A stretch of DNA of 38,812 bases from a virus. Below, piece after piece: positions 1-6,955 of the stretch. The notes under the pieces were generated by a model. It was not told the origin of the DNA. It did no database searches and saw nothing but the letters and a program-made list of their open reading frames with translations. A program made the position numbers and the translations under genes. Position 1 is the stretch's first letter; every line of letters starts with the position of its first letter. The stretch is taken from positions 1 through 38,812 of the IMG/VR virus record IMGVR_UViG_3300025137_000098; one strand, 5' to 3'.

Positions 1-1103
1 CCCCAAGGCACAGACCGGTTGCTCTCGCCGCCCGAAACACGAGCGTCAAACTGAGGGATCACAGAAAAACCATCAGAACCCACCGCTAAAGGTGGACCCG
101 CCATCTGCTGCAATTGCTCCAAACGAGCATACAACTCTTCCCGGACCTCCGGGTCCTCCTCCTCACGAAGAAGGTCGTAAATAGCCATCAGCTCCGAATC
201 AAGGTCCGTGGGCCGCGGTTCGACGGCACCGCCGTCTTTATAATTCTTCACGCGCGGCGGACCAAGGGCCTCGTACTTCTCGCGGGCCTGCGCCTGCCTG
301 TCCATATAGCTTCTACTAAAAACCCCCCGCAGGCTGGGTTTTACGTCAAGCTCCGGCTTCTCGTCTTGGTAATCCGCGGTATCAAGATACTTTTTCAGGA
401 CGGAAGAAACATTGCGCGACGCCTCCGTCTTATGCATCCGCTCCCAATCCAACAGACGGAGATTCTTATGCTGAAGCCCTACGGAAGGAGGATTGTCTAA
501 ACGCTGACTGCCCGCGTGGCCCAACTCATGGGCCGTAACGGACAACGCATTTTCCCTAGAAAACAGCGCACGATAGGCGTCCGGGACTTCCAAGGCATGT
601 AGCCGTTGACTTTCGCTGGGTGTCGTTTTTACACGTATCTGGTCGGTCTGCGTGTTATAGCCCCCCAAAACCCCAATGTTCCGGGAGAAATCCTCGTCCA
701 ATCTGCGAGCGTCGGCATCAATAAATTTGCCGTAATCGTAATTGTGTTTCTGCTCCAGAGCACGCAGGCCCAACAGGCCCACGTAATCGTCGCTCATGTT
801 TCCGTCCTTGTCTTCCACCACGTCCGTAAACTGCGGGTTCAACGCGGCACGATACTCAACGTCGCCCAAGCCATACACACCCTGTCCCACGGGAGAACGG
901 GGCTTGTCCTTTGGGACGCCGCCGCCGTCTGCAAACGACATAATGCCGCCCGCGGTCCGCGGTACCGTCGGGTCGCGGCGACCCATCACCTTGTCAAACT
1001 GATCCAAAGTCTCGCGAGGAAGGGACCCGGCCAACGACATGTGGTCGCCCGTCACACCCGCACGTTTCAAAAGTTGACTGGCTACAGCCGTACGACGGTC
1101 CAT
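1..1103 (-). CDS. Virion-like protein with HELGH metallopeptidase motif (3' end outside window)
   Basis: I translated the minus strand by hand: the frame is open from the ATG at 1103 to the window edge, giving about 367 residues without a stop. Residues 189-196 read VTAHELGH, the HExxH signature of zinc metallopeptidases in which the two His bind zinc and the Glu is catalytic. Two Gly tags occur, FADGGGVP near residue 57 and KDGGAVEP near residue 294; similar tags are in the virion genes at 22-34 kb. A Glu-rich helical stretch (EEEDPEVREELYARLEQLQQ) lies near residue 315. Position after terL suggests a virion or maturation protein. The third zinc ligand cannot be assigned and the C-terminus is missing, so peptidase activity is inferred. 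No strong ribosome site precedes the ATG. Confidence 0.75.
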   Translation of the reverse strand, partial: MDRRTAVASQLLKRAGVTGDHMSLAGSLPRETLDQFDKVMGRRDPTVPRTAGGIMSFADGGGVPKDKPRSPVGQGVYGLGDVEYRAALNPQFTDVVEDKDGNMSDDYVGLLGLRALEQKHNYDYGKFIDADARRLDEDFSRNIGVLGGYNTQTDQIRVKTTPSESQRLHALEVPDAYRALFSRENALSVTAHELGHAGSQRLDNPPSVGLQHKNLRLLDWERMHKTEASRNVSSVLKKYLDTADYQDEKPELDVKPSLRGVFSRSYMDRQAQAREKYEALGPPRVKNYKDGGAVEPRPTDLDSELMAIYDLLREEEDPEVREELYARLEQLQQMAGPPLAVGSDGFSVIPQFDARVSGGESNRSVPW

Positions 1104-1134
1104 CAAAAAGCCGCTTGGTCATCATGTAAAGACA

Positions 1135-1416
1135 TTAGCACTTCCACCTTTTCCTTGCCTGACGAATACGCGAGTTAGGGTCGTTTCTGGTCTTGGCAGA
1201 ACTTTTCTTCAACTGCCCTGCGGACCTAGCACAATAGGACGTGCGGCGCTTTGCTGCCGCGCTGCCCGGCTTAACTTTCCCCGTAACCGCTGTTTTAAGC
1301 TTAGACCCCGGATTAGCCTTGCGGTAAGCAGCCACACCCTTCTTCGTCATCCCAGCACCCTTGCTGGTCTTACGGTAGTTGGCGCTTTTGCCAGTAGTAG
1401 TGCGCCTAATAGCCAT
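1135..1416 (-). CDS. Small basic Cys-containing phage protein, DUF6321-like
   Basis: A 93-residue, strongly Lys/Arg-rich protein. The N-terminal half has GMTKKGVAAYRKANPGSKL and the C-terminal half has SYCARSAGQLKK followed by DPNSRIRQARKRWKC. This pattern (S-x-C-A-R ... D-P-N-S-R-I ... W-x-C) is what I know as the DUF6321 / related DUF5872 type, common in marine tailed phages. Its function is unknown; the basic character and paired Cys suggest nucleic-acid binding, possibly with a metal. It lies 18 bases downstream of a 59-residue gene, and that gap consists almost entirely of a parS-like palindrome. It is followed closely by the HELGH protein gene, so it is probably co-transcribed with terL as a late gene. 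Confidence 0.8.
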   Translation of the reverse strand: MAIRRTTTGKSANYRKTSKGAGMTKKGVAAYRKANPGSKLKTAVTGKVKPGSAAAKRRTSYCARSAGQLKKSSAKTRNDPNSRIRQARKRWKC

Positions 1417-1418
1417 AT

Positions 1419-1434
1419 TGTTTTACGTGAAACG
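1419..1434. promoter_or_regulatory. parS-like palindrome, copy B
   Basis: The sequence TGTTTTACGTGAAACG differs at two positions from the chromosomal parS consensus TGTTTCACGTGAAACA bound by ParB. It fills the 18-base gap between two small genes exactly. A better match (copy A) lies 1.7 kb away, just upstream of terL. An operator for a phage regulator is the alternative reading. Confidence 0.5.
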
Positions 1435-1614
1435 TCACGCTCCCTTCCTAGCCTTCTTCTTTGCGGGAACAGACGGTAGCTCCGAATAGTGATAAAGCCT
1501 TTCGCTATTAGGACCGTGTTTAGCTCCGCTATGGAGGCTTCCGTCAGGCATCTTGTGTGTCCCACCGGGATGCTTGGTCCCGTCCCTAAAGTAATGGGTC
1601 ATGTTCTTGGCCAT
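1435..1614 (-). CDS. 59-residue phage protein with HKMPDGSLHSGAKHG motif
   Basis: Hand translation gives a 59-residue protein starting MAKNMTHYFRDGTKHPGG, with HKMPDGSLHSGAKHG at about residues 21-35 and a basic tail (KKKARKGA). The GTHKMPDGSLHTG-type motif recurs in small proteins near the terminase genes of marine phages; no function is known. The ATG at 1614 is preceded by AAGAGGTGA at good spacing, which fixes the start. It follows terL by about 40 bases and is probably in the same late transcript. His-Gly-rich repeats could bind metal, but that is a guess. Confidence 0.75.
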   Translation of the reverse strand: MAKNMTHYFRDGTKHPGGTHKMPDGSLHSGAKHGPNSERLYHYSELPSVPAKKKARKGA

Positions 1615-1654
1615 CTCTAGTCACCTCTTCTCAGCATGTGTGGTGGCGCAAAAT

Positions 1655-3115
1655 CTAATAATAGGCCCGAATTTTAGTAGACGCCACCTTTTCCTCTACC
1701 TCGTCCGTGGGCAATTGAATAAAGTTGCCCTGTCGATAACGCATCAATGCCTGCGTCATGCTGTCCACCAAATCATCGTGCTCGCCATTTGGAAACGCAG
1801 CAACCTCCTCAATCATCTCATCCGCAAACAACTCGTCCGGGGCCCAAACCATGCCCGCCTCAAATAAAGGCGATACAGCATGTACACGAGATACCTTGTC
1901 GTTGCCGCGGCTCGGCGTGAAATTCACCACAGGGATGCCCGTGTTCCGTAACTCATGCGTCAAAGGCAAACCACTCGCCTTTGCCTCCACAATCACCGTG
2001 TCCGGCTCCCAGAAATGATACGCCTCAAATGCCGCCGCCTTCAATTCTGGGAAATCCCAACGCCCCTTCTTGCTGTCCAGCAATATCAAGTTCGGAGGAC
2101 CGCCCTCGTCCGGGTAAAATACACCCCACGTCGTGATAGCCGAGAAATCCGCTGTCTCACGCTTTGAAAACGCCGTGTCGTAACTTTGGATCACATACTG
2201 TAACTGAGGGACCGTACCTCCCTCCCACTTGCGCCACCACTCGCGGGCAATAATCGCATTGTCATCACCCGTTGGATTCTGCTGATACTGCGCATTCCAC
2301 TTGCTCGCAGGTATTGATGCGCGGACCGCGGACAAATCTTCAAAACTCCAGTACTCCGGCCAACACGGGGTTTCGTCGTCAAACAATGCCGGTAACTCAA
2401 CCACCTCCCACTGATCCGCCAAAGGGTCCTTCGCCATCGAACGAAGCAACTGACCCGTCATGTCCTTCTCACTCCACCGAGTTTGGACCAACACAATCGA
2501 TCCACCCGGCTGTAAACGCTGACGAGGGCCGCCCGTGTACCACTCCCAAGCATCATCAAATCCAGAATTGGACATCGCCGTCTGCTCAGAATGAGGATCG
2601 TCAATAATGATTAAATCACCGCCGCGGCCCGCCAAATTCGAACCAACACCTACCGCGTAATACATTCCACCCTTGTTCGTGTCCCACCGACCACTCGCCT
2701 TGCTGTCAACAGCTAACTCTACTCCCGGGAAAATCTCCCGGTAACGCTCATCCTCTAACAAATTCTTGGTCTTACGACCAAAGTTTACAGCCAACTCCGT
2801 CGTGTGCGTCGCCTGAATGATCTTCATCGACGGATCACGGCCCATCATCCATGCCGGAAACAGGTAACTCGCGAACTCCGACTTCGTATGACGTGGAGCC
2901 ATGTTGATTATCAGACGTTTCAACTCGCCTCGCGCAACACGGTCAAGCTTTTCCGCAATGATCTTGTGGTGCCGCCCTGCAATGAACTCGGGCCACACCT
3001 CACGGACAAAAGTTAAAAAGTTTTTTTGGCACGCCTCGTTCTTCTCCAATTGCGCAAGACGGAGTTGGAGCTTGAGTTCCTTTTCGTGGACCACGGGGTT
3101 CGGGGAAGCATCCAT
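1655..3115 (-). CDS. terL: Terminase large subunit (DNA-packaging ATPase/nuclease)
   Basis: This 486-residue protein drives DNA into the prohead and cuts the concatemer. The ATPase domain has a terminase-type Walker A, MAPRHTKSE (residues 72-80), and a Walker B ending in IDDPH (171-175). A motor or coupling segment VLVQTRW lies near 208-214. The RNase H-like nuclease domain shows its acidic residues in SYDTAFS (D313), VIVEAKASG (E377) and HDDLVDS (D447/D448). The length is normal for the family. The first ATG, MDASPNPV, is used. The gene stands alone behind an AT-rich leader carrying a parS-like palindrome, and is separated from terS by a GC-rich block of about 4.7 kb. The family call is secure; pac or cos packaging type cannot be told. 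Confidence 0.96.
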   Translation of the reverse strand: MDASPNPVVHEKELKLQLRLAQLEKNEACQKNFLTFVREVWPEFIAGRHHKIIAEKLDRVARGELKRLIINMAPRHTKSEFASYLFPAWMMGRDPSMKIIQATHTTELAVNFGRKTKNLLEDERYREIFPGVELAVDSKASGRWDTNKGGMYYAVGVGSNLAGRGGDLIIIDDPHSEQTAMSNSGFDDAWEWYTGGPRQRLQPGGSIVLVQTRWSEKDMTGQLLRSMAKDPLADQWEVVELPALFDDETPCWPEYWSFEDLSAVRASIPASKWNAQYQQNPTGDDNAIIAREWWRKWEGGTVPQLQYVIQSYDTAFSKRETADFSAITTWGVFYPDEGGPPNLILLDSKKGRWDFPELKAAAFEAYHFWEPDTVIVEAKASGLPLTHELRNTGIPVVNFTPSRGNDKVSRVHAVSPLFEAGMVWAPDELFADEMIEEVAAFPNGEHDDLVDSMTQALMRYRQGNFIQLPTDEVEEKVASTKIRAYY

Positions 3116-3133
3116 TTTGGGGACCCTAAAATT

Positions 3134-3149
3134 TGTTTCACGTGAAACG
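3134..3149. promoter_or_regulatory. parS-like palindrome, copy A, in the terL leader
   Basis: TGTTTCACGTGAAACG matches 15 of 16 positions of the ParB-binding parS consensus TGTTTCACGTGAAACA, including the perfect 14-base palindrome GTTTCACGTGAAAC. It lies 18 bases upstream of the terL start in an AT-rich leader. No parA or parB gene is visible, so the reader could be host ParB. It could instead be an operator or roadblock for terL transcription. Confidence 0.6.
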
Positions 3150-3353
3150 GTATGGGATATTTAGCATTAAAAAGACATTTTTTAAAGTCATATCAAATTT
3201 CTTGTAATTGTTCGTGCGAAACATGGCCCTTGCCCTCGGTCCCCCGGGCGTGGGCCGTCGATCTGGGCGCGCCGCCAGCTCCGATCGATCATGGCGATCT
3301 GACCCGATATCCCGGGGACCCGGGCGATCTGGGCCGCCTGACGGGCCGTGTCG

Positions 3354-3398
3354 CATGCGCCGGGCGCATGGTGCCAATGCTGCACGTGCGAACGTGCA
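3354..3398. repeat. Pair of perfect inverted repeats
   Basis: Two hairpins lie side by side: CATGCGCC/GGCGCATG with a 1-base centre (3354-3370), and TGCACGT/ACGTGCA with a 4-base centre (3381-3398). Neither is followed by a T-tract, so they are unlikely to be intrinsic terminators. A protein-binding or cruciform role is possible. Confidence 0.6.
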
Positions 3399-3533
3399 AC
3401 CCGTTGATATCAGACAATACGCGTTGTCCTGGGTTAGCACGTGCAGCATGGATATCGACGGCGGCGCACAACGGATCTCGGGCCGGGCCATGCGCTGGAC
3501 GCCCAGCTCCCCGGGAGCTCGAGGGCCGGGAGC

Positions 3534-3559
3534 TCGATGTCGGGCCTCGATGTCGGGCC
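3534..3559. repeat. Tandem 13-base repeat
   Basis: TCGATGTCGGGCC occurs twice head to tail (3534-3546 and 3547-3559) inside the non-coding spacer upstream of terL. A related GCTCGATGTCGG occurs again near 3654. Confidence 0.7.
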
Positions 3560-3620
3560 GTCAGGTCGAAATGGTGGGCACCGGCCCGGTACTGGGCCGA
3601 CGAGCTCGACGTGAGGGCGC

Positions 3621-3650
3621 AAAAAAACGGCCCGGCAATGGGCCGGGCCG
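3621..3650 (-). terminator. Intrinsic terminator ending the GC-rich block
   Basis: Read on the minus strand, a perfect 9-base stem CGGCCCGGC / GCCGGGCCG with a short loop is followed by a run of seven T. It lies 26 bases after the stop of the last gene of the block (3676). Confidence 0.85.
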
Positions 3651-3675
3651 CGTGCTCGATGTCGGTGGTGTCGGG

Positions 3676-3918
3676 TCAGTACAGGTCGAGTTCATCCCGG
3701 TCGGCGGCGGCATGCCACCGGCGCTCGGCACGCCACCGGGAATCATCGGGTTCGGGTTCGGGCTCGGCCAGCACAGCGGCGAGCCGCGTCATGCCTTTGG
3801 CATATGCCGCGTCGGCTTCGTCGCTCCGACCGGCTTGCGACATGAGCGCCATGAACTGGAATTGGAACAGCGCGCCCTCCAGCATCTCGCGGGTTGTGTC
3901 GTCCACGGTCCGGCTCAT
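3676..3918 (-). CDS. 80-residue acidic protein, last gene of the GC-rich block
   Basis: I do not recognise this protein. It starts MSRTVDDTTREMLEGALFQF and is predicted mostly helical, with a PEPEPDDS linker near residue 52 and an acidic end (ADRDELDLY). Its ATG overlaps the stop of the preceding gene in an ATGA arrangement at 3915-3918, so the two are translationally coupled and probably act together. A strong terminator follows. GC-rich codons match the rest of the block and differ from terL. No transmembrane segment or catalytic motif is seen. Confidence 0.7.
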   Translation of the reverse strand: MSRTVDDTTREMLEGALFQFQFMALMSQAGRSDEADAAYAKGMTRLAAVLAEPEPEPDDSRWRAERRWHAAADRDELDLY

Positions 3919-4253
3919 GTTCGCACCGTGGCGATGCAGTCGACCTCGACTGATAGGTCAGAGAGCGCGCTCTCGACGGTGCTCTCGACCATGCCCTCGA
4001 GCTGGTCCGCGCCGGGGCCGTCAAAGTGACTTTCGACCATGTTCTCGACCATGCGCTGGAACATGGTCACCATTGGGTGGTCCACAGTTGCTGGGCTCGC
4101 ATTTAACTTGGCCTGCATTGTTTCGCGGTCGCGCCGGGCGGTGACGAGCTCGAGGGTGAGCGCGTCACGCTCGCTCCTGAGCTGGTCGATCTGGTGCTCG
4201 ATCTGCGCGGCGGTCGATAGTCCCAGTCCTTGGATGTTCATTGCTTCGATCAT
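3915..4253 (-). CDS. 112-residue coiled-coil protein of the GC-rich block
   Basis: This protein is not recognised. The start is set at the ATG at 4253 because GGAGAAATCAG precedes it; an upstream extension to 4307 lacks a site and would enter the promoter region. Residues near 20-60 (QIDQLRSERDALTLELVTARRDRE) look like a coiled coil, followed by an acidic segment with repeated VES (MVESHFDG, MVESTVESA). It is coupled by ATGA to the next gene, suggesting a two-component unit. The promoter at 4298-4326 belongs to the four-copy family of this block. Confidence 0.7.
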   Translation of the reverse strand: MIEAMNIQGLGLSTAAQIEHQIDQLRSERDALTLELVTARRDRETMQAKLNASPATVDHPMVTMFQRMVENMVESHFDGPGADQLEGMVESTVESALSDLSVEVDCIATVRT

Positions 4254-4297
4254 GATCTGATTTCTCCATTGTGTCCCGGCGGGAATGCCGGACCTAT

Positions 4298-4326
4298 GTT
4301 GTCGCACGTTGTCGCATGTAGCGCAA
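4298..4326 (-). promoter_or_regulatory. Block promoter 4 (TTGCGC-17-GACAAC)
   Basis: On the minus strand, TTGCGC and GACAAC are separated by 17 bases containing ATGCGACAACGTGC. This aligns closely with the promoter at 4747-4775, including the repeated TGCGA steps. It lies about 45 bases upstream of the 4253 start. Confidence 0.6.
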
Positions 4327-4331
4327 CGTTA

Positions 4332-4703
4332 TTAGCTGTGCGTGTAACCGTCGGGCTCGATGCCCAACCACATGCCGCACCATTGCACCATGTAGCAGTC
4401 GACCCCTATCGCCGGGCGAACGGTCCGCCGGAATTGAAGATAGGTCGGCGCGGCTGGGCCGCTGTCCAGCGGTCGGTCGTAGATAGACTTGAACGCTTCG
4501 ATTTGTGCGCGGGTCGGTCGCATTGCGCCACGCGGTGCAATCAACGCACGGCGGGCGGTCTCGGCGGCGGCGCGGTCCATCGTTGTGCCGGTGATCTTAG
4601 TGCCTCGCGCCGCGACGTAATAAGCGGCGGGCAAATTGGGTGTCGTGTACTGCTCGATGGTCAGCTCGGCGGGGGGGAAGGTCTCGTCGGTATATCGTTG
4701 CAT
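4332..4703 (-). CDS. 123-residue protein of the GC-rich block, unknown function
   Basis: This protein is not recognised. The ATG at 4703 (MQRYTDETFPPAELTIEQYT) is chosen because AGGAGCG sits about 9 bases before it. The longer frame would run through the promoter. The middle is Arg/Ala-rich and helical (AAAETARRALIAPRG), with RPTRAQIEAFKSIYDRPLD near residue 65. The C-terminus is hydrophobic and Cys/Trp-containing (GVDCYMVQWCGMWLG). It is a single-gene unit with its own upstream promoter; the next promoter starts within a few bases of its stop. Confidence 0.7.
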   Translation of the reverse strand: MQRYTDETFPPAELTIEQYTTPNLPAAYYVAARGTKITGTTMDRAAAETARRALIAPRGAMRPTRAQIEAFKSIYDRPLDSGPAAPTYLQFRRTVRPAIGVDCYMVQWCGMWLGIEPDGYTHS

Positions 4704-4746
4704 TGTTTTCGCTCCTGTTATCGGGCCGGGAATGGTCCAGGCGCAT

Positions 4747-4775
4747 GTTATCGCACGAGATCGCATAGGGTGCAA
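4747..4775 (-). promoter_or_regulatory. Block promoter 3 (TTGCAC-17-GATAAC)
   Basis: On the minus strand, TTGCAC is followed after 17 bases (CCTATGCGATCTCGTGC) by GATAACAT. It shares the TGCGA-n-GTGCGA arrangement with promoter 4. It lies about 45 bases upstream of the start at 4703. Confidence 0.6.
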
Positions 4776-4940
4776 GGCGCAATGGGGCGTGGCGTCAGAG
4801 CTCGAGGGGCGGGCGCTGGGCCGGGGCGCATGGTCTAACGTCTAGACGGGCCGAAACGCGGCTCACGGCTCACGGTACGCGGACCTCGAGGCGGTTTGGT
4901 ACGTCCGCGGTCGACGGGCCGGGGCCAGTTTAACTGTCGC

Positions 4941-4975
4941 GAACGCAAAGCGGCCCGGGATAATCCCCGGGCCGC
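4941..4975 (-). terminator. Intrinsic terminator after the DUF932 gene
   Basis: A 10-base perfect stem GCGGCCCGGG / CCCGGGCCGC (4950-4975) has a 6-base loop and is followed on the minus strand by TTTGCGTT. It lies 24 bases after the DUF932 stop. The T-run is short, so termination may be partial. Confidence 0.6.
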
Positions 4976-4999
4976 TCGCTCGTGTGGTGTGGTGTCGGA

Positions 5000-6127
5000 T
5001 TAGACGGTGAGCAATTCCAGCGCTTTCCGGTGCGCCTTGGCCTTAAGCTTTCCGCCGGTGCCGTCGCCAAACAAGTTCGAGGCGATGCCGTGCGCCGCGC
5101 CTCTGTTCTTCGCCGGGCGTTGGTCGGCTAACCAAGTGACGGTGTTAAACGCTCCCCACAATGTGCCGCGTGCGCTTTCCATATCGTGCCCGGGGTTGAT
5201 AGTCGCGACCGGGTCGGCGGTGGCGTCGGTCGGCAACGGTGTCGCGACACCGCGTGCGATCTGATCCAGCCGCTCCGATACTCGGGCCGTGACCTCGAGG
5301 TCGTCCGCCTTTCCGACCGGCACAAACTCCTGACCGCGATGAAACGCCATCGCCCGGCGCACGCCAATAGACCAGCGGACCTTTCCGCCTTCCTCGGCGG
5401 TTTCTTTCCCGCCGATAACATCGCGGAAAAACTCGAGCGCTTCGGCGTCGGATAGGGCGCGGGTCGCCATACGCTGCGCCATATCGGCAAACCCGGCAAA
5501 CCGCTCGGCGTTCAAACCAAGTGCGGTTTCAACGGCGGCGGGCTCGAACATCACGCGGTGATCGTGTCGCACGATATCCGCGCCGGTCTCGGCCAGCGCG
5601 GCGGTTAGCGTGTTGTTACAAACAACGCGGGTATTAACGCTGGCAAAGGTGTTTGCGTCGCGTCCGGTATGACTGAGCGAAAAGAGCGGGCGCGATGTGA
5701 TCCGATCACCACCCGGCAAGGTGGCGTCGGCGTCCGCTTCAAGCTGTAACCATATTTTGGAACCGCCGAACAACGCCCCGGCGGTCACGATGTCATAGCC
5801 GTGCGCCCGGCGGATATCGTCGGCGAGCTCGAGGGCGGCGGCGTTCTGTACCGGTTGCCACTGGCCAGCAATATACGGGCCGGTGACTGCGCCGGTATCA
5901 GTCCGGGCGATGTGATAGCTGTCGGCGATGGGGGAACCGTCGGGTTTGCAATTGGGCGAGACCTCCACTGCGTAATTCAAACCGGCGGCGGTTGCCCAGT
6001 CTTCTATTGACGCCCCAACTGCGACGGTCTGCGGGTTAGTCTCGGCGGCGTGCCACGGTACGGGGTCGCCAATGCGAAAGGCCATTGCGACGGTTCCATC
6101 TGCTGCGATGTCAAGTTCATGTGCCAT
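5000..6127 (-). CDS. DUF932 (phage/plasmid-like) protein
   Basis: The 375-residue protein matches the DUF932 / TIGR03299 phage-and-plasmid family by its features: a substrate-independent N-terminus with W-x-x-L-like spacing, GQWQPVQNAAALELADDI near residue 87, LFGGSKIWLQLEAD, a VNTRVVCNNTLTAAL segment with paired N near residue 170, and a C-terminal NTVTWLADQRPAKNRGAAHGIASNLFGDG. Members are widespread on plasmids and phages with no established biochemical role; some lie near replication or anti-restriction genes. Here it is a single-gene unit with its own block promoter at 6172-6200 and a terminator after it. Length is typical. ATG start with TAGGATC upstream. Confidence 0.85.
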   Translation of the reverse strand: MAHELDIAADGTVAMAFRIGDPVPWHAAETNPQTVAVGASIEDWATAAGLNYAVEVSPNCKPDGSPIADSYHIARTDTGAVTGPYIAGQWQPVQNAAALELADDIRRAHGYDIVTAGALFGGSKIWLQLEADADATLPGGDRITSRPLFSLSHTGRDANTFASVNTRVVCNNTLTAALAETGADIVRHDHRVMFEPAAVETALGLNAERFAGFADMAQRMATRALSDAEALEFFRDVIGGKETAEEGGKVRWSIGVRRAMAFHRGQEFVPVGKADDLEVTARVSERLDQIARGVATPLPTDATADPVATINPGHDMESARGTLWGAFNTVTWLADQRPAKNRGAAHGIASNLFGDGTGGKLKAKAHRKALELLTV

Positions 6128-6171
6128 TGTTTTTGATCCTATGTGTTGCGCGGCAATATCGCCGCAGATGG

Positions 6172-6200
6172 TTTATCCCATTATATCGCACGGGGCGCAA
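6172..6200 (-). promoter_or_regulatory. Block promoter 2 (TTGCGC-17-GATAAA)
   Basis: On the minus strand, TTGCGC and GATAAA are separated by 17 bases that include GTGCGATATAAT. An alternative -10 is that internal TATAAT, but its spacing to TTGCGC would be too short. It lies 45 bases upstream of the DUF932 start. Confidence 0.6.
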
Positions 6201-6212
6201 GCGCTTATTTTA

Positions 6213-6923
6213 TCAGGCGGCAAGCCCCGTGTCCCCGGCGACGTGATGGCGCAACCTCGAACCGCGACGCAACCCGGCGGCAAACCGTGTGACGTGTTCC
6301 GCCTCGGTCTCGGCGTCGGGCGATAACTCGGCAAGCCTGCGCCAATGGATCGCGCAATTCCCGCACGCCGCATAACATCCGCCGGGGTCGTCGGGATCAC
6401 CCGCTCGGCGTTTGTCGGGGCCGTGCGCCGTAAACGCAACGGCAAACCGGCGATCTTCCCGGGCGCAAAGCGGTCCTTTCGCGTCGCCGCAATTTCCGCA
6501 ATCGGTCTTATCGTCATATTCGGCGGGGCACCGCATAAAGGTGAGCCCGTCCTGCTTGAACGCTCGACGCTCTTTCCAATGACCGTCCGGTACTACTGTT
6601 ACGACGGGGACGCCGCGCTGAAAGTATTTCACCGCGTCGGCGATTGTGTCGGCGCTGAAATTGAACACGGTGCGACCGGGGCCGTTCTTGTGTTTCCATC
6701 CGTCCGGGGAAAAATGGGAATACAGCCAAGACCACCCGCCTTTCGGCACGGCGTCGCCAAGCGCCTTCTCATAGTCGCGGTCGATCTCGACGGTGCCGGT
6801 GTCTTTTGGTTTCATGCCGCAAGTGTCGGGGCATGTTCCGAACATCTCTTTCGGCGCGGCACGGTATGTGACAGCACAACCCCGGGTCTTACTCGAGCGG
6901 CTAGTTTCAACGGTTAAAAGCAT
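6213..6923 (-). CDS. Cys-rich protein (236 residues), possibly DUF7227-like
   Basis: Its N-terminus, MLLTVETSRSSKTRGCAVTY, followed by GTCPDTCGMK, resembles Cys-rich phage and plasmid proteins (I associate it with DUF7227; not certain). Ten or so Cys occur in clusters: C-P-D-T-C near 30, then CPAEYDDKTDCGNCG near 130, PLCARED, and GGCYAACGNCAIH near 180. They could bind zinc or an iron-sulphur cluster. The stretch VFNFSADTIADAVKYFQRGVPVVTVV is likely a beta-alpha unit. The ATG at 6923 has AAGGAAAC upstream. It is the first gene of the GC-rich block, with its own promoter 33 bases upstream. No function is assigned. Confidence 0.75.
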   Translation of the reverse strand: MLLTVETSRSSKTRGCAVTYRAAPKEMFGTCPDTCGMKPKDTGTVEIDRDYEKALGDAVPKGGWSWLYSHFSPDGWKHKNGPGRTVFNFSADTIADAVKYFQRGVPVVTVVPDGHWKERRAFKQDGLTFMRCPAEYDDKTDCGNCGDAKGPLCAREDRRFAVAFTAHGPDKRRAGDPDDPGGCYAACGNCAIHWRRLAELSPDAETEAEHVTRFAAGLRRGSRLRHHVAGDTGLAA

Positions 6924-6955
6924 GATCTAGTTTCCTTGTGTGGTGTGGGACTTGT

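Larger units (their letters stand above)
3150..3620. other. Non-coding spacer rich in palindromes between terL and the GC-rich block
   Basis: I see no convincing gene in these 470 bases; the open frames are by-products of high GC and lack ribosome sites. The part next to terL (3150-3225) is AT-rich and may hold its promoter. The rest is GC-rich and dense in perfect inverted repeats: CCCGGG-GA-CCCGGG at 3311-3324, CATGCGCC-G-GGCGCATG at 3354-3370, and TGCACGT-GCGA-ACGTGCA at 3381-3398. A 13-base tandem repeat lies at 3534-3559. This could be a packaging initiation or regulatory region, or insertion debris. Confidence 0.55.

Noticed and set aside
114-1178. Plus-strand open frames of 128 and 190 codons
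   Set aside because: They are antisense to one continuous minus-strand frame with normal codon use, Gly tags and an HELGH motif. They lack ribosome sites.
1347-1565. 72-codon minus-strand frame
   Set aside because: It overlaps two better-supported small genes in another frame and has no family-like pattern.
3138-3491. 117-codon minus-strand frame upstream of terL
   Set aside because: No ribosome site, Arg/Gly/Pro-rich composition typical of GC artefacts, and it crosses the parS-like palindrome and AT-rich leader.
3152-4144. 330-codon plus-strand frame and a 273-codon frame in the GC-rich segment
   Set aside because: High GC removes stop codons by chance. The translations are Arg/Ser/Pro-rich without domains and run antisense to two coupled genes.
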